The notes: generated by a model not told the origin, from the letters alone. A stretch of 64,000 nucleotides of DNA from Erythrophleum ivorense (GCA_026724425.1 JAIUCV010000019.1:14644827-14708826), one strand, 5' to 3'. Counted from the first letter of the stretch, positions 12,401-23,714 are shown. A program made the numbers and translations.

Positions 12401-13041
12401 GACTTGAGTTTCTATTCCATCAAAATTCTGAGGTCTAGGCTTGATAAACTAGTCTAAAGATATTTTTTCTCTATAGCTAACATCCACAGCTTTTTAGATT
12501 GGTATCATTTGCATGGTTTGAATTTTTGTGAAATTAATTGGACATTTTCAAATTTTTCTATAGAATCTTGTGACAGTCCTAGAATGTAGTCTGACCTCTA
12601 AACTATTTTGAATGTCAAACGTCCTTTATGATGGATGTTATGATTTGGGTGTATTTTTAGTGCAAAGTAGACATCCATAGCTTTCTAGAATATCCAAGAT
12701 TACATGATTTTGATTTTTTTATAATTAGTTATGATTTTCCAAAATTTGGTCAGAAAAGGGGCAAATATGGCTGAAAATACACTTAGTTATTTTGAGCTTC
12801 ATTTCGGTTCCTATGAGTTGTGGGCATGATTTTATGATGCAAATGAGTTGTATTGATGTAATTAAATATGAAAATGTATAGTAGAAGCTCACACGGTCCA
12901 CATGACACTGAACGAAATTTTTATATATGACACAACGCATTTAAATGCATTATTTTGATAGATTTTGCCTACTTCCTCTATGGCTCTGATGATATAATGC
13001 ATAAGAACATTATAACATGAGTTAGAAATTATGGTATTACA
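9470..13041 (+). mobile_element. Solo LTR A (Tekay-like, 3.57 kb)
   Basis: Begins TGTAATGTCCAGC and ends GGTATTACA, flanked by a perfect 5-bp target duplication TATGC (9465-9469 and 13042-13046). The sequence on either side joins into an uninterrupted integrase remnant, so the insertion site is unambiguous. There is no gag/pol inside, no primer site and no second LTR, which makes it a solo LTR from LTR-LTR recombination. It shares mini-repeats (11340-11470) and GATTCTTTGAATC (11571-11583) with the LTR that adjoins a primer site at 1698. Internal diverged repeats with the block ACATCCACAGCTTT occur near 12480 and 12665. Confidence 0.88.
10020..10028 (+). promoter_or_regulatory. Candidate TATA box of solo LTR A
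   Basis: TATATATAG lies about 550 bases into the LTR. It precedes a pyrimidine-rich CACACTCTCCCTC stretch and a purine-rich GGAAGAGAAGGAGG leader, an arrangement typical of a U3/R boundary. The equivalent spot in the LTR at 37836 has TTTTTATAAGC near 38465. Assigned by position and sequence only. Confidence 0.4.
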
Positions 13042-13210
13042 TATGCCATGTTAGAAAACTCACCAATAATAATAAAAGTAGAATCTCAACCTATTTTTGA
13101 CCTAGGTAAACCTAAAACGAAATTTATGGAAATATTTACCTATGAGTCATTAAGTATAGGTAAAGGTTTATATAAATCATGGGATAAAATTTTAGATTTA
13201 GCCTTGCCTA
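13042..13210 (-). pseudogene. Ty3/gypsy integrase remnant (proximal part)
   Basis: Corresponds base for base, with many changes, to 31680-31840 of the related copy (integrase core: CTATTTTTGACCTAGG versus CTCTTTTTGACCTTGG). A chance 62-codon frame on the opposite strand (13048-13236) is a shadow of it. It is bounded on the left by TATGC of solo LTR A and on the right by GCCTA (13206-13210), half of the copia target duplication. Confidence 0.75.
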
Positions 13211-13942
13211 TGTTAGTAATAGACACTATGATATAATAAGCAGCGAAAACAAACAGTTTGAGTTATGCACAAAGACACTGTCCTTAAGAGTTATTTCACC
13301 ACATACGACAACTCCACAGGATGAAACGAATCCTTCTTGCGGTGGCAAGGATGCAGAACAACAGGAATATAGAAGAATAAATCAGAGAGAGAGGAAGAGA
13401 GGAAAGCTTAGTGTTGGTTGAACATGCACTATGCATTGCCTTTTATAAGCAGAGACCACCTGCAAATGTTGGAGGAACTAAAGGTTCATTTCTGAATGTT
13501 GGAGTCCATTTCTGGTGGAGGATATTAAAGTAAATAAAATTGAGAAATCAAAACCATGAATGAGTAATTAAAACTATTACTGGATAGTTAAAAATATAAA
13601 TAGACTCAACGTTCATAAAGCCTTAAAACTGAAAAACATAAAGCCTTATAATCGAAACCTTAAAAAAAAGGATTTTCTGGAAGGCTAATTTAAATTAAAT
13701 TTATTTTATTTTTTGCAAAATAATTTTCAGCCAAAAGTGTCCAACACTGCATCTAATCTCATGCACAAGGAGAAAAATTGGTAGATTTTAACTGCGTTAG
13801 CCTATTATTATGTGCACGAGCCGTTTCTTTTCTTGGGCCATTTACTTGTTCTAGTTGTCATCTTAGTATTTATGCATTAAGGCTTCCTCAAGTTTAAGCA
13901 ATGTGGGACTTCTTTTGACATACACATACATGCACTTAAACA
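13211..13942 (-). repeat. 3' LTR of the copia element
   Basis: Direct repeat of 18433-19165. On the element strand it starts TGTTTAAGTGCATG and ends TACTAACA. It contains matching blocks for the basal TATA-like TTATAAAAGGC (around 13440) and the run of TTTTCAGTTTTAAGG near its centre. Both copies carry many substitutions relative to each other, pointing to an old insertion. Confidence 0.92.
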
Positions 13943-13952
13943 ATCCCCTACA
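13943..13952 (-). other. Polypurine tract of the copia element
   Basis: On the minus strand GTAGGGGAT lies directly before the TGTTTAAG start of the 3' LTR, the usual place for second-strand priming. It is short but correctly placed. Confidence 0.75.
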
Positions 13953-14631
13953 TGTGTCAAAAGAAATATTATCATCTGAGTTATACACACGGGTATAACT
14001 ATTTTGAATCTGGTGTCCTTTGGACTATGAACAATACCCTAGACTAATAATTCTTAGTATATAGAGCTGTTAGTGAAACTTAAAGTTTCAATGAACTAAC
14101 AACTCTTAACTACATATTAAAGGCCTTGTTAGTCAGATTATACCTCTATAATTCCTGCTGTTAATGTAGTTTTACATTTTAAATGGCCATGCACACGCCT
14201 AGTGTTTAATGAATGCTCTAAAATTCTTGCACAATCTCATAAAAGTGGCCTCACTCCACATTTATCTAGGTGATTCCATCAATTGTATCTGCAATGAATA
14301 CACTATCTATAAAGAATATGAAATCAGTAAGAGCTTTTGCTCAGCTTTACCAACAATGCATTCTAACACTTTCTTATACCATAGGAAAAGACTATAATTT
14401 TTAGTGCTAGCAAAATTAACAAATGATTTGTTATTACCCATATGAACCTTCTTAATGGGATCTTCAATTACAAAAGTTAGGTTACCATTACTATTAATTT
14501 CATATTGGCTTAAATCTCATTCCCCTCGATGTGTTAAAGACTTGTTTCTTCCCTAAGGGTTTGGTTAAAGGATATGTCAAATTTACTTCTGACCTTACAT
14601 AGTAGATTGAGACAACTCTGTCTTTCAGCAA

Positions 14632-14838
14632 CTATGTTATAACATTATGCCTCAACCAAATATGTCTACTCTTACTATTAAAGGTCTTATTTTTAACCGT
14701 AGCTATCATCGATTGGCTGTCACATTGTAAAGACACTAATGGTGTTGGCTTTTCACCTAATGGAATATTTGTTGAGAAGTTTTTCAACCACCGAACCTCA
14801 TTGCCTGCTAGTTCCATAGCAATAAACTCTGACTCCAT
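14632..14838 (-). pseudogene. Copia RNase H fragment
   Basis: Encodes the C-terminal part of copia RNase H. It opens with the family motif MESEFIAMELAGNEVRWL, followed by LQCDSQSMIATVKN and a KSRHIWLRHN segment (family SRHI.LRHN). The conserved Asp of CDSQS is kept. It lies about 690 bases from the 3' LTR, where RNase H is expected. Stops at both ends separate it from RT. Confidence 0.85.
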
Positions 14839-15156
14839 AATAAATTTGGCTATAATGCTTTGTTTAGCTAATTTCTAAGTTACTGCACCACCACCAAGAG
14901 CAAATATATAACTATTAGTGGACTTTGTCTCTTCTGAATTAGAAATCTAGTTAGCATCATTGTACCCTTCAAGTATAGCGGGAAATCCACTATACATGAT
15001 ACCGTAATTCATAGTAACTTTTAAATATCTCATTAGTCTAACCAAACCAGACCAATGCTCACTATTTGAATAGTGTGTATACCTGCTCAATCTGCACATA
15101 GCGTATACTATATCAAGTTAAGTGAAATTCATCAAATGCAATAGACTACTAATAAT

Positions 15157-15900
15157 CTATGCATGTTCATATTGAGCTACATGATCACCTTTGTTTTTCA
15201 TTAGATAGATGCTAGGATCATAAGGAGTACTTACAAATTTATCATTGAAATGATTAAACTTCTTAAGAAGTTTCTCCACATAGTGTTCTTGTGATAGCAA
15301 TACACTATCACCTTCCTTTATGATTTTAACATCTAAGATTACACTGGCTTCACTCATGTCTTTCATATCAAATTGAGAAGTAAGAAAACTTTTTGTTTCA
15401 AGCACAACATTCATACTTGTACAAAAAATAAGCATGTCATCTATAGATAAACAAATAGTCACACACTCTTTATCCACGTATTTTGTATACACACATCTAT
15501 CAAACTTAACAAATGATAATCCATCATTAATCAAAACCTCATTGAGTTTCTCATTCCACTTTCAATTCATACAAAGATTTAACTAGTTTATAAACTTTAT
15601 TTTACCTTCTGGTTGTACTATACAAATTTCTTCTTCTAAATCACCATTCAAAAATGCAATTTTGACATCCATTGGATGAATATAAAGTTTGTATATAGCA
15701 GTTAAAGCAATTAAAATTCAAATAGAAGAAATATGTGCAATAGGAGAAAAAGTATCAAAATAATCAATATTTTATTTTTAAGTAAATCCTTTAGCTACTA
15801 GTCTTGCTTTATATTTGTCAACAGATCCATCTGTATTATATTTCCTTTTAAAAACCTATTTGCAACCAACAAACTTTGCTCCTAGAGGCAAGTCTACTAA
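15157..15900 (-). pseudogene. Copia reverse transcriptase (RVT_2), fragmented
   Basis: The proximal part (about 15600-15900) shows the family run YKARLVAKGF and MDVKIAFLNGDLEEE. The distal open part (15157-15534) has CVTICLSIDDMLIFCTS, where the YVDD box has become SIDD, followed by the thumb motif FDMKDMSEASVILDVKI and LSQEHYVEKLLKKFN. Several stops break the frame. The first catalytic Asp lies in MDVK and the pair is kept in the IDDM box, but the protein cannot be made in one piece. Confidence 0.88.
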
Positions 15901-16219
15901 AATCCAAGTTTTATTTTGATTTAGAGCATTAATTTCAACTTCAATCGCTTCTTTCCAAAGATGAGCATCAGAAGAGGAAACAACTTCATAGAAATTCGAG
16001 GGTTCTTCGTGCATCATATAAGTGTAAAAATCATTTCGAATGAAGTTTCTTTCCTTTTCCTCTTACTTCTTCTTAAATTTTCAACCAAATGTTCATTCGT
16101 ATTTTGTTCAAGAGAAGAAGTATATTTTTCATTTTTTAAGGAATGTGTTCAACTTTCAAAGGAAAAAATATTTAAAAAATTCTATATCTTTAGTTTTTAT
16201 AATAGTGTTATGATTTAGA

Positions 16220-16953
16220 ACATCACTTTTCAAACTCAAAAATCTATAAAGCTGCACTATGTTCAGCATACCCAATAAATATGCAATCAGAAGTTTTAGA
16301 ACTTATTTTTCTTTTCTTAGGATCAGTAGCATTATTTTTGCAAGATACCCCTACACTTCTAAATATTTTAAGTTTAGTGCAAAACCTTTTCATAATTTAT
16401 AAGCTATCTTATTTGTTTTTTTATAGAGTATTCTATTTTGTAAAAAACAAGTAGATAACAAAATTTCACCCCATAAATTATCTGGTACAGAAGAACTTAC
16501 AAGTATAGCATTCATCATTTCTTTTAAAATTCTATTTTTCCTTTTTGCAACATCATTAGACTCAGTTGAATATAAAGGAGTTACTTTATGAATAATTTCC
16601 TTTTTTTCACAAAAATAATTTAATAAAACATGTTCTCCTCTTTTATCTAACCTTACTTTTTTAATCCTTTTATTTAGTTAATTTTCTACCTCTACCTTAT
16701 ACAAAAGAAATTTCTTAAAAGCTTCATCTTCATTTCTCAACAAATATACTTTAGCATATCTTAAAAAATCATCGATAAAAGTAATATAATACTTTTTACC
16801 ACCTCTAATTATTGTTTGTTTTAAATTATCTAAATCAATGTGTATTAAGAAAAGTAACTCTGTTTCTTTTTGCATAGAAAAATGATATTTTTTAGTTATT
16901 TTAGCTTCTATACACACTTTACATTTATTCAAAAAAATCATTTTTAATTCCAA
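16220..16953 (-). pseudogene. Copia integrase, fragmented
   Basis: The open part (16678-16953) contains CKVCIEAKITKKYHF (the CX2C of the zinc-binding domain) and the start of the rve core: LLFLIHIDLDNLKQT with GGKKYYITFIDDFLRYAKVYLL. The first and second catalytic Asp-type positions are recognisable. The distal part toward 16220 is broken by stops. It follows the pre-integrase segment at 17005-17295. Confidence 0.82.
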
Positions 16954-17004
16954 AAATCAAACCAAGTTGTTGTATTTTCTTAAAATAAGACTTACTAACA
17001 TGTC

Positions 17005-17295
17005 CTAATCTATATACCACATATCAAATGAATTAATCATATAAACATGCAAGTAAGTAGAAGAAAATGTATTTTCATTCATTTCAGCAACATTCAATAC
17101 AAATAGTTTTTTATTACAATAACCTTTTCTTATAAAGACATTATTCTTTGTCATTACAATCTTGTCAAATTCAAATGATACTTTAACCCCAGTCTTTCTT
17201 AGTAGAGCTACAAAAATTAAGTTTGCTTTAACATCAAGCACATGCAAAATATCATTGAGAGCTAAGGTCTTTCCAGATGTGAGTTTGAGAGCCAC
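17005..17295 (-). pseudogene. Copia pre-integrase region
   Basis: GAG_pre-integrs-type sequence: LTSGKTLALNDILHVLDVKANLIFVALL matches the family pattern (L..GK.L.L.DVLHVP.I..NLISV..L) in spacing and key hydrophobics. It bridges the protease and the integrase. Neighbouring frames are broken by stops on both sides. Confidence 0.8.
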
Positions 17296-17322
17296 TTTTC
17301 CTTTCCCTAGAACTTTTATAGT

Positions 17323-17793
17323 TCAAGAATCAACAAGATAAATATGATCTTCTCCTTCATTTATTAAATCATAGAAGGTAAACATCTCTCTGTTTGCACA
17401 AATGTAACTAGTAGCCTTAAAGTCTACCAACCATCTTTTCACATTAGAGACAAAAAGAGCTTGAGAAATAACCGCAGCAATGATTTCATCATCATTGTTC
17501 TCATCTCCTTGAACCAAATTTGTATTTAGCTTGGGAATATTATTTCTAGCTCTCTTTCTACATTGAGCAACATGATGCCCTAGTTTGCCACAAACAAAGC
17601 AACTGCCCTTCTTTTTTAACTTGGGGTTAGAATTCTTAGGTTTGTAATTAGGTTTTTTATTAAAATCATATCTCTTGTTGTGTAGCTTTGTCTCCACCAA
17701 ATTTTCTTTTGAATCTATCTCTTTGCCCTTTTTTCCTCGAATTTCTTTTTGGTTAGTGTCTTCGATAATGATGTGGGTGATGAGGTCTGACAA
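17323..17793 (-). pseudogene. Copia gag C-terminus, zinc knuckle and protease start
   Basis: A lysine-rich segment (residues ~10-65) is followed by the CCHC knuckle CFVCGKLGHHVAQC. Then come an acidic linker and the protease motif WLVDFKATSYICANREMF. In related copia proteins this motif is WxVDSGATxHxC. The Asp is kept but SG is replaced by FK, which should abolish activity. The frame stays open for 156 codons, the longest in this element. Confidence 0.88.
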
Positions 17794-18141
17794 TGAAAGT
17801 TGCTCCTACTTATGTTTGAGTTACTACTTGTAGTCACTCTATGAGTCTGGTAATTTTTCAATCAGGATCCCGACAATAAATTTATCTGGAAGTCTAATCT
17901 TTTCAGCATGAAGTTCTTCCAACAGCTTATGGTACTCATTAATCTGTAACTTTATATCTTTATCCTTTAACATCTCCTACTTATAGTAATTTTTAATAAT
18001 GAACTTTTGCTTTCTAGCATCCTTAATAGTATATTTGGTGATCAACGACTCCCAAATCTTGCTAGCTTCCTTGTACACACAATAGACATCGAAGAGGTCA
18101 TTACTAATAATGGTATGCCTACAAACCTTGTTCACATAACT

Positions 18142-18432
18142 TTAAACATCTTTCTGGGCTTGGTTAGCATTTGTAGGAGGCTTGGACTGTGTGAGTGCTA
18201 CAGCAACTCCATGCATGTCGAGGACTAAGAAGATACGCTCCTGCCACCTTTTAAAATTCTTCCCATCAAACACCTTGATCTTTGAGATATCCGGGGATCG
18301 CTTAAGAGATGGCATCTGAGGTACTATTGAAGGTATACAAACAGAGGCAGCAACACCTCCATCAACAGTAGTAACAGCAACATTGGCAGCATTAGTAATA
18401 GCGTCCTTGTGTGACTCGATAACTCTTAAGAT
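18142..18432 (-). pseudogene. Copia gag N-terminus
   Basis: The segment beginning MPSLKRSPDISKIKVFDGKN (ATG at 18315) and continuing FKRWQERIFLVLDMHGVAVAL is the start of a copia capsid domain (pattern F.G.NF..W......L). The open frame extends into the 5' LTR, but the recognisable gag lies inside it. The rest of gag (17800-18140) is frameshifted and stopped. A degenerate priming site, GAGTTATCGAG, may lie between gag and the LTR. Confidence 0.78.
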
Positions 18433-19165
18433 TGTTAGTAGTAGACACTGTGATATAACAAGCAGCAAAAGGAAATGGCTCAAGTTGTACGCAAAGCCAC
18501 TGTCCTTTACAGTTATTCCACCACATGCAGTAACTCCTCAGGATGAAACAAACTCTTCTTGTGATGGCAGGGATGTAGAACAACAAGAATACAGAAGAAT
18601 AACTCAGGGAGAGAGGAAAGCTTGAGAGTTTGGTGCCACTTGAACATACGCCATGTACTACCTTTTATAGGCAGAGACCACCTACAGATGTTAAAGGAAT
18701 TAAAGGTTTGTTTCTGAACGTTGGAGTCCGTTTCTAGTGGAGGATATTAAAGCAAATAAAATCAAGAAATCAAAACCATGAACAAGCAATTAAAACTATT
18801 AATGGATAGTTAAAATTATAAACAAACCCAATGTTCATAAAGCCTTAAAATCGAAAAACATAAAGCCTTATAATTGAAACCTTTAAAAAGAAGGTTTTTC
18901 TATAAGGCTAATTTAAATTAAATAAATTTTGTATTTTGCAAAATAATTTTTAGTAAAAAGTATCCAACACTATATCTAATTTTGCACACAAGGGGAAATT
19001 TGGTAGATTTCAACTACGTTGGCTCGTTATTGTGCGTGTGAGCCCACTCTTCTTCTTGGGCCATTTACTTGCTCTAGCTCTCATCTTAGTTTTTATGCAC
19101 TAAGGCTTCCTCAAGTTTGAGCAATATGGAACTTCTTTTAACACACACATACATACACTTTAACA
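18433..19165 (-). repeat. 5' LTR of the copia element
   Basis: Matches 13211-13942 along its whole length, for example the shared AGTTATTCCACCACATGC / AGTTATTTCACCACATAC block and the AGGCAGAGACCACCT / AAGCAGAGACCACCT block. TATA-like TTTTATAGGCAG lies near 18663. It is followed on the right by GCTTA (19166-19170), the second half of the target duplication. Confidence 0.92.
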
Positions 19166-19487
19166 GCTTAAAAGTGATACATTTCTCACACACCCTCTCA
19201 ACATCTCTTTTCATATGTGGTCAAAAGGAATGTTCACTCAAAACATCTTCATGAGCTTCCCAAACTAATAACTCATTTAAACAACTCTTAGGCACACAAA
19301 GTTTATTTTCTTTAAACAAATGCCCATCATGTCTATAAAACTTCCTAAAAATTGCTTTTTCACATGCTCCATATAAGTTTGCGCAATCAAGATCATTGAC
19401 ATATAAACCTTTAATATACTCAAAACCAAATAATTTGGCATTCAAAGTACCAATGAGAGCATACCTCAAAGTTAATGCTTCAACCAT
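19166..19487 (-). pseudogene. Gypsy integrase zinc-binding (H2C2) region, internally deleted
   Basis: Minus-strand translation runs from MVEALTLRYALIGTLNAKLF through FYRHDGHLFKENKLCVPKS to WEAHEDVLSEHSF, then (after a TGA) PHMKRDVERVCEKCIT. Compared with the related copy at 31836-32153, about 15 codons between EAHE and DVL are missing, which removes one zinc-ligand segment. The copia element sits right after CEKC. It continues at 13210. Confidence 0.85.
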
Positions 19488-19709
19488 TATATTTTCCTTA
19501 TCTTACTTGTACTTGATCACATAAGGAAAAGTATCAATGAACTCTACCTTTTTACATTCCATTTATTCAACATTCCTTCCCTTTAAATGCTTCAAAGGCT
19601 CATTATTAGAATGAATCACAAACTCTTTAAGCCATAAATAGTGTTGCCATGTTTCTAAGGCCCAAACTAAAGCTTACATGTAAAATTAAGTAGTTAAAAG
19701 TTGCTCTAT

Positions 19710-19925
19710 TCAACTTCTCATTAAAGTAAGCAGTTGGTCACCTTTTTGCATTAAAACAGTTCTAATAACGACATCTAAAACATCATACTCAATTTCAAAA
19801 GTTTTATTAAAATTAGATAAAATAGGTAATGTTGCAAAACTCAATATTTTCTTAATCAAATTATGGGCTGAGTCTTGGTCACCACCCAACTTAAGTCCCA
19901 CATTTTTCTTAATAATTTTAGTCAA
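19710..19925 (-). pseudogene. Gypsy RNase H start
   Basis: Contains LIKKILSFATLPILSNFNKTFEIEYDVLDVVIRTVLMQKGDQL, the RT-connection/RNase H boundary of gypsy pol (pattern L..APIL..PDF...FE...DAS..G.G.VL.Q). The expected DAS is DVL here, so the first catalytic Asp survives but its context is altered. It lies between RT (19956-20616) and the H2C2 segment. Confidence 0.8.
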
Positions 19926-19955
19926 TCATGTAGCTAAAATGCTAAATTTTTTTTT

Positions 19956-20616
19956 TTACAAATCTCTTATAAAAGCTAGCCTAATTGTGAAAACTACATA
20001 ATTCACTAATGATCTTCGGTGTTGGCCATTTTGGAATAGCTTTAACATTTTCTTATTCAACCTTAATTCCTTTACCAGTAATAATATAACTAAGAAATAC
20101 AATTTGTCCATGCAAAAGGAACATTTCTTAAGGTTAGCATACAATTTTTCCTTCCTTGAAACCTCTAACACAAGTCTCAAACGTCTGATGCATTCATCTA
20201 AGCTCTTACTATAAATTAGAAAATCATCAAAATAAATAACTATAAACTTACCACTGAAAACATGCAAAACATAGTTTATAAGTCTCATGAAAGTACTCAG
20301 TGCATTAGTTAAGTTTAAAGGCATAACTAACTATTCATACAAATCATATTTTATTTTAAAAGTTATTTTCCACTCATCACCTTCCCTTATTATGATTTGA
20401 TGATATCCACTCTTTAAGTTAATTTTAAAAAACACACAAGTCATGTAGTTCATCAAACATGTTATCTAATCTAAAAGTAGGATGTCTATACTTTATAGTA
20501 ATTTGATTGACCACCGGATAGTCAACATACATCCTCCATAAACCATCATTCTTAAGTGCAAGCAAAACTAGAATTGCACGTGGGCTTATGTTCTTCTTCA
20601 CATATCCTCTTACCAT
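19956..20616 (-). pseudogene. Gypsy reverse transcriptase core, two fragments
   Basis: The first fragment (20425-20616) has NDGLWRMYVDYPVVNQITIKYRHPTFRLDNMFDELH, matching RT fingers (W RMCVDYR.(I/L)N..T). The second (19956-20324) has MPLNLTNALSTFMRLINYVL (family MPFGL.NAP.TF) and KFIVIYFDDFLIYSKSLDE with an intact YFDD box, then LRLVLEVSRKEKLYANLKKC. Stops and frameshifts between 20324 and 20425 break the palm. This is the best-preserved RT in the window. Confidence 0.9.
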
Positions 20617-21209
20617 AAGCTCCTTAACTTGCCTTTAAAGTTCCTTGGTCTCCTCAGAATTACTTTTATAAGATAGTTTATTAGGAAATGATGCATTAGG
20701 GATAAAGTTAATTTGATGATCAATTCCCCATTTTGGTGGTAAACCATTTAGAACTTCTTTAAGGAATACATCCTCAAAATCTTGCAAAAGAGATACAATA
20801 GCACTAGATAAAGAAAGGTTAAGTTCACTAATGTTTAAATAAGCCTCCTCATAAAAGAGTATAAATATAAGCTAATTGGAATTAAAAGCACTCTTCATAT
20901 CACTTTCCTTAGCATAAAAGGTCATTTCTTTTCCCTCTTTTCCTTTAATACTCTCTTTTTCTCTCATTTTATGTTAGACTCTATTTTCTTTTCGTGTTTA
21001 TTTTCTCCCTTTTATTGCTCTCACTCTTAAGCACTTTTTTTTTTGGTATAACTTTCTCTCTTAATCCTTTCTTGATCCTCATAAACTTTCCTAAGTGTCA
21101 AAGGTACAAGTGTATTTGGTTTCTTATTCATCATAAAAGAATATAAATTCTTTAAACCATCATGCATAACATGCCCATCATATTGCTATAGTCTACCCAA
21201 CAATAAATG
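20617..21209 (-). pseudogene. Gypsy pol between protease and RT, heavily decayed
   Basis: No long frame survives. Short pieces still align in order with gypsy pol: a KELMVRGYVKKN junction into RT and KE/L-rich connector text. Stops occur every few dozen bases, and a T-rich tract (21032-21042) suggests slippage. Confidence 0.5.
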
Positions 21210-21716
21210 TTATGCATGCGTAGGCACAACATCACATAAAACTTTATCCGTATACCTCCTAATAAATAATGAAATTAAAACTTGCTTATTGGCCTTAACT
21301 TCTTGATATTCATTCAACCATTGAAGCTTGTTTGGTCTTGTATACTTTGTGGTAGGCAAATCTAACTTCTCAACCAAAGTAGTACTAGCTACATTAGTAC
21401 AACTACATCTGTTAATAATTATACTACAAACTTTATCCTTAATGTGGCATCTTCTATGAAAGATGTTGTCACACTGCTTTTCATTGTCTTCTTTTACTTG
21501 CAATTTCAAAGCACACCTAGTAACCAATGCTTCTCCCTCAACTGCATACTTTATATCACCTGTATCTTCTAATGGTGGCATGAAGTCATTATTACTTTCA
21601 CCATCAAACTTAATCTTTCCATTATCTATTAAAATCATTGCACACTGATTTGGACATAGAGATGTAATATGACCTGATCCCAAATATCTAAGGCATTTTG
21701 TATCTCTATTTCTCAT
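21210..21716 (-). pseudogene. Gypsy zinc knuckle and retropepsin
   Basis: Starts with a degenerate knuckle, CLRYLGSGHITSLCP (normally CX2CX4HX4C; the second Cys is Tyr-Leu here). After an acidic linker comes the protease: NIFHRRCHIKDKVCSIIINR, CSCTNVASTTLVEKLDLPTT, KLQWLN and a C-terminal VLCDVVPTHA. Related proteins read DGGSCTNVAS; here the catalytic Asp position is Asn (INRCSC), so the enzyme is inactive. At 168 codons the domain is almost full length in one frame. Confidence 0.87.
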
Positions 21717-21874
21717 TAGTTAGGAATCATTATTGGCTTTATTTTTGTTGATTCCTAAGTTTTTCCCCCTTATACAAATTTCCCTTAGGCTTGGGGTCAG
21801 ACTTTTCATCTTTCTTTCCCTAAATATGAGGAATAACTGGAAGTTTGCCTAAACTTTGTAGAACCTTTTCTTTT

Positions 21875-22717
21875 TTATTGTCTTTCCATCTTCATAGCCT
21901 TGTGTATCATTTCTTTCAATTTTACATAGTGTTGTAATTCAACCACATTTGCTATATCTCTATTCTGCTTATGCAAGAAACATGCCATTATTAATTTGTT
22001 CTCTTCTTCCTTATTGGCTTGAATCATTACAATCTCTATCTTTTTATTATAGTCTTCGACACTCTTTGATCCTTGGTTAAGACTCTGCAATCTTCAATAT
22101 AGATACCTATAATAATGGCTACGGACAAATCTCTTTATCATGATATCCTTTACATCTTCCCATGTATCGTTCCTCTGTCTTTTCAGAGTAACTTGGTCCC
22201 ACAAAATAATAGCATAGTCAATGAACTCAACAATAGCAAGCTTTGTCTTTTTCTCTTTTGAGTAATTATGGCAATCAAAAATTGGCTCCACCTTCTTTTC
22301 CTACTTTGAATATGCATTAAGATCATTTTTTCCTTGAAAGGGTGGAATTTTCATCTTGATACTATCCAAGTTAAGGTCAATTTTATCATTCCACCACTTT
22401 GCATCTCTTTTACTAGCTCTGCTATTGAAATTTATGCCTATATTGACTGTTGTGGCCTAAACATCATTATCAAAATAATCTCCTTCATTACCATGATAGT
22501 CATTATTATTTGAGAATCTTTCCTACTTTCTAACATTAGGAATTTCTTGTTGCTGTGCCCTTTACAAATTGATTATGGTAGCATCTTGCCTCTCCATTTT
22601 ATCTCTAATCTCACCAAACGTAATGTTCATTCACTCAAATTGTTTATGCATAGCTTGTAATATGAACAAATCATCTTGCTTAGTGTTTGATTTGTGACTC
22701 ATGTCTTTTGATTCCAT
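21875..22717 (-). pseudogene. Gypsy gag
   Basis: The likely original start is the ATG at 22717 (MESKDMSHKSNTKQDDLFIL), followed by stops. The capsid core is in two open pieces. The first, 22094-22291, has IFDCHNYSKEKKTKLAIVEF, WDQV and WEDVKDIMIKRFVRSHYY. The second, 21875-22090, has LNQGSKSVEDYNKKIEIVMI, NRDIANVVELQHYVKLKEMI. Both match a common plant gypsy gag. A frameshift near 22092 separates them. A lysine-rich spacer leads on to the zinc knuckle at 21716. Confidence 0.87.
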
Positions 22718-23714
22718 GATAATGAATCTACAAAAGTTGTTAATAAAAAATCTCACACCACTCCATTTTGTGTTTACACTTAAATGAGGTCATTCACACT
22801 CGAGTTTCACTTTTTCTTTTTGGGTTTTTCTCAAGACTAATCTCATTCTCACTTACCTTTTACCACTCTTAAAGTTTCCTTTTTCAATTCTTTATGAAAC
22901 TAAACAAGTAATCAAGAAAATCAACTTGCAACAATCCCAAAGCCAACAAGATCAAAAATTCAGTTTAAAAGTACAACTTATAGAAAAAAAGAGAGGAAAA
23001 AATGACAATCAATGAGTAACAAAAAAAAAATACATCCTAAAATTAAAAGGAAACTTTAGGGGAGGGGGAAAGGAAAGATTATTGATTAGTATCAAAAGCA
23101 AAACTTTCCTTTAAAAGAAAGGAAAAATTATTCACCCACAATTAATTCCGAATTATGATCAAGCTTTATTTTTTTCATCTTTTTTTCTTTTTCTTTTTAT
23201 CATCTTTTTTTTAAAAAATTATACTAAGCATTAAACTTATATAGCAAATCAACAAAACTTGAATATAGAATTTAATGGTGTGCTAGAACAAAGAAGGCTT
23301 AAGTTTCCAACACACAAAGAAAATTACACAAAGATCAAAATCAAAGATAACCAAACCTTATTTAGAACCTTCAATTTCATACCAAGCTATTTGAATCCCA
23401 AGAACTTGTCTTAAAACCCAATAAACCAAACCAAGAAGCAAAATCCTAAAAAAGCTAATTCAAATCATAGAACAATGAGATCTTGTCCCAATGCTTATAA
23501 AAAGCATGAACCAAACATAAAAAGGAAAGGATATTGATGCCACACTCTAGAAAGGGATGAGAACAAGAGTGATAAGTCATATTAGAACACTATAAGACAA
23601 CAATCCTAATAAGTTTGCAAAGTTCATAAAAGAACTAAAGAAAAAAATTTCTCAAAACACTAATTAAAATTCTTCAAGTTGCCATAAAACACTGCTCATG
23701 CCATATATATATAG
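22718..23714 (-). other. Gypsy 5' leader, primer site and end of the shared LTR
   Basis: AT-rich non-coding DNA upstream (to the right) of gag. TGGCATCAATATCC on the minus strand (23529-23542) resembles the iMet primer-binding site TGGTATCAGAGCC with four differences, and sits where one is expected. Sequence from there to 23714 would be the 3' end of the LTR, which resumes at 27353 beyond solo LTR B. Confidence 0.55.

Larger units (their letters stand above)
13211..19165 (-). mobile_element. Complete but decayed Ty1/copia element (6.0 kb)
   Basis: Flanked by LTRs of 732 and 733 bp (13211-13942 and 18433-19165), both TGTTAGTA...TTAACA/AAACA on the plus strand, with target duplication GCCTA/GCTTA (one mismatch). 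Minus-strand order is 5' LTR, gag, zinc knuckle-protease, pre-integrase, integrase, RT, RNase H, polypurine tract, 3' LTR. Integrase before RT defines copia. Every domain is interrupted by stops, so it is inactive. It inserted into the integrase zinc-binding region of the older gypsy element, just after the CEKC pair. I do not assign a copia lineage. Confidence 0.92.

Noticed and set aside
13048..13236. 62-codon plus frame
   Set aside because: It is the complement of a gypsy integrase remnant and crosses the copia LTR boundary at 13211.
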